A stretch of 18,393 nucleotides of DNA, taken from contig CALZAG010000013.1 of the NCBI GenBank assembly GCA_945613045.1, positions 1-18,393 on the forward strand. Reading direction: 5' to 3'. The notes beneath the pieces are model-generated. The model was not told where the DNA came from and did not search any database. It worked only from the letters and a program-made list of their open reading frames with translations. This DNA is from an uncultured Clostridia bacterium. Lineage in GTDB: Bacteria; Bacillota; Clostridia; Oscillospirales; Oscillospiraceae. The translations under genes were made by a program, and so were the position numbers. Shown one piece after another: positions 12,172-18,393 of the stretch (the stretch's first letter is position 1; every line of letters begins with the position of its first letter).

Positions 12172-14450
12172 CATTCAAATATCTCTGCCGATACAGGCTC
12201 AACCCGGTCTGTCCATTCGCCGTTGAGAAGGGATTTGCGCTTTTTCGGCAAAATAAAAGCTTCTTCGGAGCGGTTAACGATGCAGATGCGCCGCTCACCA
12301 TCATATTCTCGCTCAATCACGATAACGTTTGGATCAGGAGCGGATACTTTCATATTCCCCATATGCAACGCGGGGGAGGCATTGCGCAGCTCACCAAGCC
12401 TGGCATAAAAATTATGTAAACCTGTTCCGGAGGGCTCAAAGGGCGCTCTGTTAAAGGGATCCCGCGCGCCGTCGAGACATTCCTCGTCGCCGTAGTAAAG
12501 GCACGGGACGCCGGGGACGCAGTATTGTATAGCCGCGCATAGCTTTTGAAGAGCCGTCGCTTTTTCGCCTTGCTCTTTGCTTGGGCGCAGCTTGGACTGC
12601 TCGGCCCTGTTAAGTCCGTTTACGTCGTAATCAAAGGCAAGAGCCGTGTGCAGCCGTTCGACGTCGTGCGAGCCGAGAAGGTTCATCAGAGAGACATACA
12701 TCGGCGCGGGGTAATTATGCTGCTGAGACATAAGAAAATCCCTCAGCTCAAAGGCACCGGACTTACCCTGTGCAAAGGCTATGACCGCCTTGCGGAAGGG
12801 GTAATTCATAACGCTGTCCAGAGAATAGCCCAGCGCATAGTTGCGTTTTTTGCCGTAGCTTTCCTTGCTGACGGCGTCCTCCCATACCTCGCCTATGATA
12901 ACGCTGTCGGGCGAAACCTCCTTTGCGGCGCAGCTTATGAGACTCAGAACCTCGTCGGGTAGCTCGTCGGCTACGTCGATACGCCAGCCGCTTGCGCCTG
13001 CGCGCAGCCACTGCTTAACGACGCTGTTATCTCCGCTTATGATATATTCCTGCCATTTCGGATCGTTCTCGTTGACCTCGGGCAGATCTTTAAAATTCCA
13101 CCAGCAGCGGTAATCGTCGGGGAAGCTCCTGAAATCATACCAGCCGTAATACGGCGAGCTCTTGCCCTGATACGCGCCGGTACTTTCGTAGCTTCCGAAG
13201 CGGTTAAAGTAAATGCTGTCCGCGCCCGTGTGCGAAAACACGCCGTCGTTTATTATGCGTATTCCCATGCTTTTGGCTCTGGCACACAGGTTTACATAAT
13301 CCTCGCTGTTGCCCAGTATCGGATCGACTCTGAGGTAATCTGAGGTGTCATAGCGGTGGTTAGACCGCGCCTCGACGATGGGGTTGAGGTATATGACGCT
13401 AACGCCGAGCTCCTTGAGATACGCGAGCTTTTTTGCGATGCCCCGGAGGTTTCCGCCGTAAAAGTCGTCGGGCGCATAATCGCGCTCAAACGCTCTGGCC
13501 TGCCATTTGACGGGTTCGTCCGTGCTTTTGTGAAGCTCCGGGGTCTGACCGAGCAGGCGGTGGTATTCAATGCCTTTTTGAGCGGTACCGTCATCGGTGA
13601 ATCCGAAACGGTCGGGGAAGATCTGATACATTATGCTGCGGGAAAACCACCCGGGCGTCTCAAATCCGCGCTTATAAACCGTCAGGCGAAAGCCCTCGGC
13701 GGGCTCGGCGCAGAGCCGTGACCTATGCCCGTCCTCCGCGGGGCAGAGCCATGCATTATCGAGCCTGAAGCGGTAGCGCAGATCCGCCGGCGACGGTGGA
13801 GAGAAGCTTGCTGTGAAGCCGGTATCGGTCTTGTCCATGGGGATCTCGGCTGAAAAACCGTCTCCGCAGACGCATAGAGACACCGAATTCACGCCGCCGA
13901 AGGCGGCAAGGGAGAGCGTTATTTCCGTGCCTTCCTCAACGGCGCCGCATGGGGAGCGAAACGCCGGGTCATACGCATCGTGGAAGGCAAGGCCGTAATC
14001 GCGCAGAGCGTCCTTGAGCACGGATTCAAGGTGCGCCGTGCGAGGCTGCATTTCGCAAAGCCAGTCTCTGACGGGGGCGTTTGTCAGCGCTCCGAAACAG
14101 CCGAGAACAATGTCTGTCGCCGGCTGTATACCCAGTCCGCAGTCATCCAATAAAAGCCGCAGCAGCTCCGAGGGGATAAGCTCCGACTTGTCCTCAGGCA
14201 AAAATTCCGGCAGCCGCCCGACCGGGCAGCCGTATTTGCGGCACTTATCCAGAGCCTCGGCAAATACGGCGGCGGATACGAGATATGAGCGCATATAATC
14301 GTGCACAAAATCGACCGGCCGCCATTTTTCGCCGTCGAAAGCCACGTCATAGCTGCGCGGGCGGAAGTATTCGATACTCAGCCGCCCGTCGTGTGACCAG
14401 TGCTCGGCATAGCCGCCGTAGGTGTTGACTTTTCTTATCAGAGCATCCAT
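12171..14450 (-). CDS. GH13 alpha-glucan hydrolase/transferase with an uncharacterised N-terminal domain
   Basis: A 759-residue alpha-amylase superfamily enzyme without a signal peptide, so it acts in the cytoplasm. Domains: an N-terminal region of about 165 residues that I do not recognise, rich in charged helices (about 50-160); a beta-sandwich starch-binding-like domain (about 170-262, ending LRYRFRLDN); the catalytic barrel from SIMYQIFPDRF (272-282) on; and a C-terminal beta domain. Conserved regions: DGVFSHTG (402-409), GWRIDVADE with nucleophile D492, IIGEVWED with acid/base E521, and LLGSHD with D596. The barrel resembles the neopullulanase/amylopullulanase-type branch (DSIYFNRFGSY). 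It is the third gene of the glg operon; its ATG overlaps the end of glgA by 13 bases, so a role in trimming or remodelling glycogen is likely. Exact specificity is unknown. Confidence 0.87.
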   Translation of the reverse strand: MDALIRKVNTYGGYAEHWSHDGRLSIEYFRPRSYDVAFDGEKWRPVDFVHDYMRSYLVSAAVFAEALDKCRKYGCPVGRLPEFLPEDKSELIPSELLRLLLDDCGLGIQPATDIVLGCFGALTNAPVRDWLCEMQPRTAHLESVLKDALRDYGLAFHDAYDPAFRSPCGAVEEGTEITLSLAAFGGVNSVSLCVCGDGFSAEIPMDKTDTGFTASFSPPSPADLRYRFRLDNAWLCPAEDGHRSRLCAEPAEGFRLTVYKRGFETPGWFSRSIMYQIFPDRFGFTDDGTAQKGIEYHRLLGQTPELHKSTDEPVKWQARAFERDYAPDDFYGGNLRGIAKKLAYLKELGVSVIYLNPIVEARSNHRYDTSDYLRVDPILGNSEDYVNLCARAKSMGIRIINDGVFSHTGADSIYFNRFGSYESTGAYQGKSSPYYGWYDFRSFPDDYRCWWNFKDLPEVNENDPKWQEYIISGDNSVVKQWLRAGASGWRIDVADELPDEVLSLISCAAKEVSPDSVIIGEVWEDAVSKESYGKKRNYALGYSLDSVMNYPFRKAVIAFAQGKSGAFELRDFLMSQQHNYPAPMYVSLMNLLGSHDVERLHTALAFDYDVNGLNRAEQSKLRPSKEQGEKATALQKLCAAIQYCVPGVPCLYYGDEECLDGARDPFNRAPFEPSGTGLHNFYARLGELRNASPALHMGNMKVSAPDPNVIVIEREYDGERRICIVNRSEEAFILPKKRKSLLNGEWTDRVEPVSAEIFE

Positions 14451-15922
14451 AAATAAAGCCTTGCGTATTCCTCGGAGGACCTTTTGAAGCTGAAATCGGC
14501 CTCCATCGCCTGACGGATAAGACTGTTCATTATCTCAGGGTCGCGGTAGCAGTCCATGGCAAGCAGCATGACCTCTTTCATCTCGTGGGCGTTAAAGTTT
14601 TTAAAGGAGAAGCCGGTACCCTCGCCGGTATACTTGTTGTAGGGCTTGACAGAGTCCTTCAGCCCTCCGGTCTCGCGCACAATGGGCAGGGTGCCGTAAC
14701 GCATGGCTATCATCTGCGAAAGGCCGCAGGGCTCGAAGCGCGAGGGCATAAGCAGGAAATCCGCTCCGGCATAAACCTTGTGCGATAACTCTTCGTTATA
14801 ACCGATGTACGCGCAAAGTCTGCCCTTATAGCGGCCCTCGGCGGCTCTCATGAAGTCCTCAAATTCCTTGTCGCCGCTGCCGAGCAGCAAAAACTGCATA
14901 TCGTTGTACTGCATGAGTTCGTCTATCATTCGCTCGACCAGCGAAAAGCCCTTTTGCTCCGTCATACGGGTCACCATTGCGAAAAGTGGCACATCGCGGC
15001 GCTGCTCAAGGCCCATCGACTTTTGCAGCTCAAGTTTACATAACGCTTTATTGTCCAGTCGGCCCTTGTGATATCTCGAGGGGATGAGGGGGTCGGTGTT
15101 GGGATTGAAGGTCTTGACGTCGATGCCGTTTATTATGCCGCTGAGCTGGGCGCTGCGCGCTGTGAGGATACCCTCGAGCCCCTCACCGAAGCAGGAGGTT
15201 TTTATTTCATCGGCGTAGGTGGGGCTGACGGTGTTTATCCGGTCGGCGAAAACACAGCCGGCCTTCAGAAAGCTCGCGCAGCCGTTGAGCTCCATGAACT
15301 CCGGCGTGTAGTATTTATCCTCGACGCCCAGCAGATCCTGAACATAATCAAAGCCGAATTTTCCCTGAAACGCGATGTTATGTATCGTCAGCAGCCAGCG
15401 CAGGCGCTCCTGCATAGCGCCCTTGTACTGAGTCTTTGCAAGCATCGGCAGCATGGCCGCGTGCCAGTCGTTGCAGTGAACGACATCCGGCTCGAAGCCG
15501 AGATTGGGTATGGCGTCCAGTACGGCGCGGGTAAAGAAGGCGTACTGTTCGCCCTCAGCCTGCCCGCCGCGGTAGATCTTGTCTCCAAAATAAAATTCAC
15601 TGTCTACAAGATAAATGCACACGCCGTCAAGCTCAAGGCGCTCTATGCCGCAGTACTGGGTGCGCCAGCCGAGGTTTACATAAAAATGAAACATATGCTC
15701 GACTCTGTCAGCATACTTATCCTTGACGCAGCGGTGATACGGGGTTATGACCCTCGCGTCTATGCCGAGCTCTCTGAGCGATTTCGGCAGCGTTCCGACA
15801 ACGTCGGCAAGCCCGCCGGTCTTGGATATAGGCGCGCACTCGGCCGATACGAGCAGAATGCGGGGCAGCTCCGTGCGACCCTTTTCATTGAGTATTTTCC
15901 TGAATTCCTTCTTCATGCTCAT
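14438..15922 (-). CDS. glgA: Glycogen synthase (ADP-glucose type, GT5)
   Basis: A 494-residue GT5 glycosyltransferase that adds glucose from ADP-glucose to alpha-1,4-glucan chains. The N-terminal half opens with ILLVSAECAPISKTGGLADV, containing the KTGGL substrate motif. The GT-B C-terminal half has MVTRMTEQKGFSLV and the nucleotide-sugar region ADFLLMPSRFEPCGLSQM followed by GTLPIVRETGGLKDSV. I chose ATG 15922 (MSMKKEF) because AAAGGA stands six bases upstream; ATGs at 15925 and 15916 are possible. The start lies 38 bases inside the end of glgB. The ADP-glucose-making enzymes (GlgC/GlgD) are not in the window. Confidence 0.95.
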   Translation of the reverse strand: MSMKKEFRKILNEKGRTELPRILLVSAECAPISKTGGLADVVGTLPKSLRELGIDARVITPYHRCVKDKYADRVEHMFHFYVNLGWRTQYCGIERLELDGVCIYLVDSEFYFGDKIYRGGQAEGEQYAFFTRAVLDAIPNLGFEPDVVHCNDWHAAMLPMLAKTQYKGAMQERLRWLLTIHNIAFQGKFGFDYVQDLLGVEDKYYTPEFMELNGCASFLKAGCVFADRINTVSPTYADEIKTSCFGEGLEGILTARSAQLSGIINGIDVKTFNPNTDPLIPSRYHKGRLDNKALCKLELQKSMGLEQRRDVPLFAMVTRMTEQKGFSLVERMIDELMQYNDMQFLLLGSGDKEFEDFMRAAEGRYKGRLCAYIGYNEELSHKVYAGADFLLMPSRFEPCGLSQMIAMRYGTLPIVRETGGLKDSVKPYNKYTGEGTGFSFKNFNAHEMKEVMLLAMDCYRDPEIMNSLIRQAMEADFSFKRSSEEYARLYLWML

Positions 15923-17819
15923 CATCCGTCCTTTCCGGAATGTATTCAAAGTACACGGTCGACAGGGGAGGAAGATCGATCTGCGCACTGTAGGGCAGAC
16001 CCTCATACTCCTTATCGCGGCTTACTATGGTTCCGGCATTATGTAAACCATTGCCGCCGAATTCGGCGCCGTCGCTGGAGAGAAGCTCCCGCAGGACGCC
16101 GGCGTGCGGAAGTCCTATAGTGAAGCCGCGGTGCTCGTTGGGGATAAAATTGCAGGCGCAGACGAGGCAGCTTTCGCTTTCCGGTCTTGCCGAGCGCAGG
16201 AAGGCGATGGAGCTGAGGCTTTTTTCGTTCACGCTGAGCCATTTGAAGCCGTCCCAGGATTTATCCACTTCGTAGAGCGCGGGGCACCTGGAGTATATAT
16301 GATTGAGCGCCCGGTAATATTCCTGAAGCTTTTTGTGCATCGGGTAATCCAGCAGAAGCCAGTCGAGGCTCTGTTCATAGTTCCATTCTATAAACTGCCC
16401 GAATTCCGAGCCCATAAAGCAGAGCTTTTTGCCGGGGTGCGCGAACTGATATCCGTAAAGAGCGCGGAGCGTGGCAAATTTCTGCTCATAGCTGCCGAAC
16501 ATCTTGTCCAGCATGGATTTTTTGCCGTGCACCACCTCGTCATGCGAGTAGGCGAGGATGAAGTTTTCCGAAAAGGCGTACATCATGGAGAAGGTGAGCT
16601 TGTCGTGTGCGCCCTTGCGGAAAAGCGGGTCGAGTGAGAAATAATCGAGCGTGTCGTGCATATAGCCCATATCCCACTTGAAGCTGAAGCCCAGCCCGCC
16701 CAGCTCGGGTGGCATGGTCACCATGGGATAGGCTGTGGACTCCTCGGCGACGGTGATGGCGCCCGGGTAGTTTGACAGCACCGTCTTGTTGAGCTTGCGC
16801 AGAAACTCCACGGCGCCGAGGTTAATGTTTCCGCCCTCACGGTTGGGGGTGTACTCACCGTCCTTTCTGCCGTAGTTAAGGTACAGCATGGAGGACACCG
16901 CGTCCATGCGTATACCGTCGATATGGTAGTTTTCAAAGAAAAAGCAGGCCGAGGATATGAGGAAGGACTGCACCTCCGGCATCTCATAGTCGAAGATGAG
17001 CGTGCCCCATTCGGGGTGGGCCGCCATACGCGCCTCCTTGCACTCATACAGGCGCGTGCCGTCAAACTCGGCAAGGCCGTGCTCGTCCCGGGGAAAATGC
17101 GCGGGCACCCAGTCGAGGATAACTCCGATACCGGCCTTATGCATCACGTCGATAAATTCGGCGAACTCGTCAGGGGTGCCGTAGCGGCCCGTGGGGGCGT
17201 AGTAGCCTGTCACCTGATATCCCCATGAGCCGGGAAATGGGTACTCTGTAACGGGCAGGAGCTCAATGTGAGTGTAGCCCATGCCGCGGCAGTAGTCGGC
17301 AAGCTCGGGCGCTATCCCTGCGTAATTGACCTTGCCGTCATGCATTTTCCATGAGCCGAGGTGCAGCTCGTATATGGACATGGGCGAGGAGAAGGGGTCG
17401 GCCGCCGCGCGCTTGCGTAAAAAGGCGGCGTCGTGCCATTTGTAGGAGCCTGTCCAGACCTTTGAGGCCGTGTTCATTCCGGATTCCGACCAGCGGGCAA
17501 AGGGATCGGATTTAAGCACACGCCTGCCGCCCTTCTGGATAACGCAGTATTTGTAAAGGTCGCCGTTTTTAAGACCCTTTACAAAGCACACCCACATGCT
17601 ACCGCATTTTTGCATGGGTGTGGCGGCATCGTTCCAGCCGTTGAAGTCTCCGACCAGCGACACAGCCTGTGCGTGGGGAGCCCAGAGCACGAAGCGGTGC
17701 ATTTTGATCTCGTCAATGTACCGGCAGCCCAGCAGCAGCCAGGCCTTCTCAGCCTTGCCCGTGTTGAACAGGAAAACGTCGTCCCGGGGCAGGTATTTTT
17801 CTATCAGTTCAGAATACAT
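15885..17819 (-). CDS. glgB: 1,4-alpha-glucan branching enzyme
   Basis: A 644-residue GH13 branching enzyme that creates alpha-1,6 branches in glycogen. Domains: an N-terminal CBM48-like module (about 40-130, VLWAPHAQAVSLVGDFNGW), the barrel beginning SIYELHLGSW (148-157), and a C-terminal all-beta domain. Catalytic residues: D306 in DGIRMDAVSSML, E359 in VAEEST, D427 in YSHDEVVHGKKS. First gene of the glgB-glgA-GH13 operon. GGAGA stands eight bases before the ATG, and a promoter lies 31 bases upstream. Confidence 0.96.
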   Translation of the reverse strand: MYSELIEKYLPRDDVFLFNTGKAEKAWLLLGCRYIDEIKMHRFVLWAPHAQAVSLVGDFNGWNDAATPMQKCGSMWVCFVKGLKNGDLYKYCVIQKGGRRVLKSDPFARWSESGMNTASKVWTGSYKWHDAAFLRKRAAADPFSSPMSIYELHLGSWKMHDGKVNYAGIAPELADYCRGMGYTHIELLPVTEYPFPGSWGYQVTGYYAPTGRYGTPDEFAEFIDVMHKAGIGVILDWVPAHFPRDEHGLAEFDGTRLYECKEARMAAHPEWGTLIFDYEMPEVQSFLISSACFFFENYHIDGIRMDAVSSMLYLNYGRKDGEYTPNREGGNINLGAVEFLRKLNKTVLSNYPGAITVAEESTAYPMVTMPPELGGLGFSFKWDMGYMHDTLDYFSLDPLFRKGAHDKLTFSMMYAFSENFILAYSHDEVVHGKKSMLDKMFGSYEQKFATLRALYGYQFAHPGKKLCFMGSEFGQFIEWNYEQSLDWLLLDYPMHKKLQEYYRALNHIYSRCPALYEVDKSWDGFKWLSVNEKSLSSIAFLRSARPESESCLVCACNFIPNEHRGFTIGLPHAGVLRELLSSDGAEFGGNGLHNAGTIVSRDKEYEGLPYSAQIDLPPLSTVYFEYIPERTDDEHEEGIQENTQ

Positions 17820-17849
17820 ATCGTCTCTCCAAGAATTTTTCTACAGTTT

Positions 17850-17878
17850 ATTATAAACGCATGGCCCCGTAATTCCAA
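17850..17878 (-). promoter_or_regulatory. Promoter of the glycogen operon
   Basis: On the minus strand TTGGAA (17878-17873), 17-base spacer, TATAAT (17855-17850). The leader would be about 24 bases. Confidence 0.8.
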
Positions 17879-17897
17879 TAACTTTTTGGAAAGTTCC
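17873..17897. promoter_or_regulatory. Inverted repeats between divergent glg and glyoxalase promoters
   Basis: TTCCAA (17873-17878) and TTGGAA (17886-17891) form an inverted repeat with a seven-base gap, and GGAA-AG-TTCC (17888-17897) overlaps it. The first arm is the -35 box of the glg promoter. This could be an operator, but the arms are short. Confidence 0.3.
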
Positions 17898-17899
17898 GC

Positions 17900-17928
17900 T
17901 TGTGCAATTACAACAATTATTATATAAT
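17900..17928 (+). promoter_or_regulatory. Promoter of the glyoxalase-like gene
   Basis: TTGTGC (17900-17905), 17 bases, TATAAT (17923-17928), 33 bases before the chosen ATG. Divergent from the glg promoter. Confidence 0.75.
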
Positions 17929-17961
17929 GAATCTCCAATCAGCACAATGAGGAGCTTTGAT

Positions 17962-18330
17962 ATGTTTTCATTCAATCACTTCAATTTTAATGTTTTCGAC
18001 CTTGAGCGGAGCCTTAAATTCTATGACGAGGCCTTCGGACTGAAGCCGGTTCGTGAAAAGACAGCTTCCGACGGCAGCTTCCGGCTCGTATACCTCGGCG
18101 ACGGAGTCACGGATTTTCAGCTCGAGCTGACCTGGCTGCGTGACCGCACGGAGCCCTATGACCTCGGAGAGCAGGAATTTCACCTTGCCTTTGTGGCAGA
18201 GAGTATGGAGAAAGCCCACAAAAAGCATGAAAAAATGGGCTGTATATGCTTTGAAAACCCCTCCATGGGAATATACTTTGTTGAAGACCCCGACGGCTAC
18301 TGGATAGAGGTCATACCGCCGAGAAAGTAA
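17962..18330 (+). CDS. gloA: Glyoxalase I-like VOC-family protein
   Basis: A 122-residue vicinal-oxygen-chelate protein made of two beta-alpha-beta-beta-beta modules. The four metal ligands of glyoxalase I are in place: H6 (FNHFNFNV), E55 (FQLELTW), H74 (FHLAFV) and E116 (YWIEVI). The motifs DLERSLKFYDEAFGL and FVEDPDGYWIEVI match lactoylglutathione lyases, which isomerise the hemithioacetal of methylglyoxal and a thiol. Clostridia often lack glutathione, so another thiol or another substrate is possible. GAGGAG stands seven bases before ATG 17962; an in-frame ATG at 17947 overlaps that site. The next gene starts 18 bases after the stop and may share the transcript. Confidence 0.82.
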   Translation: MFSFNHFNFNVFDLERSLKFYDEAFGLKPVREKTASDGSFRLVYLGDGVTDFQLELTWLRDRTEPYDLGEQEFHLAFVAESMEKAHKKHEKMGCICFENPSMGIYFVEDPDGYWIEVIPPRK

Positions 18331-18348
18331 TATAATGAGGAAAACAGC

Positions 18349-18393
18349 ATGGTTTGTGACAATATAAGCACAGGCGAAAACGGACATCTTTAT
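18349..18393 (+). CDS. lysA: Start of probable diaminopimelate decarboxylase gene (cut by window end)
   Basis: Only 15 codons are present: MVCDNISTGENGHLY. This resembles the N-terminus of clostridial diaminopimelate decarboxylases (an M-x-C-D/E-x-I...GHL pattern ahead of the PLP-barrel), the last enzyme of lysine synthesis. TGAGGA stands seven bases before the ATG. The reading frame is open to the window edge. The identity rests on a short match from memory. Confidence 0.45.
   Translation, partial: MVCDNISTGENGHLY

Noticed and set aside
15068..16120. 350-codon plus-strand open frame opposite glgA/glgB
   Set aside because: Antisense shadow of two clear enzymes; no promoter, ribosome binding site or motif.

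Overview
The window looks like chromosomal DNA of a Gram-positive anaerobe of the class Clostridia, possibly Oscillospiraceae/Ruminococcaceae-like. The clues are moderately high GC with GC-rich third codon positions, AGGAGG-type ribosome binding sites, lipoprotein-type solute-binding proteins, a CIRCE heat-shock operator, a YerC-type TrpR-like regulator, a glgB-glgA pair and an interspersed palindromic repeat of a kind I remember from such genomes. Placement below class is a guess. There is no phage, transposase, integrase or CRISPR array; this is mainly housekeeping and transport DNA.

Layout. 1-52: 5' part of a tRNA-Val(UAC) gene, minus strand, with a consensus promoter. 116-2043, minus: operon yerC-like regulator > SAM methyltransferase > hslO (Hsp33). 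2258-3647, plus: NfeD-like membrane protein and an SPFH/stomatin-like protein. 3712-4971, plus: a hexokinase of the eukaryotic-type family, preceded by a terminator-like hairpin and followed by a palindromic dispersed repeat and a terminator. 5203-8040, plus: a Fur/Zur-family regulator and a complete ZnuABC-type metal importer in overlapping frames, with a perfect 7-1-7 palindrome at the promoter. 8298-10639, plus: a polar amino acid ABC importer (binding lipoprotein, permease, ATPase). 10771-11409: a secreted, C-terminally anchored protein of unknown function. 11449-12044: a CIRCE operator and an Hsp20 chaperone. 12171-17819, minus: glycogen operon glgB > glgA > GH13 enzyme, separated from hsp20 by a bidirectional terminator. 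17962-18330, plus: a glyoxalase I-like protein, then the first 15 codons of a probable diaminopimelate decarboxylase gene.

How the genes work together. The metal operon is a self-contained sensor-importer unit. The glg operon builds branched alpha-glucan from ADP-glucose (GlgA, GlgB) and carries an alpha-glucan hydrolase or transferase for remodelling; glgC and glgP are not here. The hexokinase could feed the same sugar-phosphate pool. Hsp33 and Hsp20 are stress chaperones in separate units.

Most striking observation: the amino acid-binding lipoprotein at 8298-9098 appears to be a circular permutation of its family. The segment that normally forms the C-terminal end of the fold (about 54 residues) lies directly behind the signal peptide, and the protein stops where that segment would normally begin. 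All ligand-binding motifs are kept, and intact permease and ATPase genes follow, so it looks functional. In the permuted chain the two lobes would be joined by one hinge strand instead of two. This is a reading from memory of the family and needs an alignment and a structure prediction to confirm.
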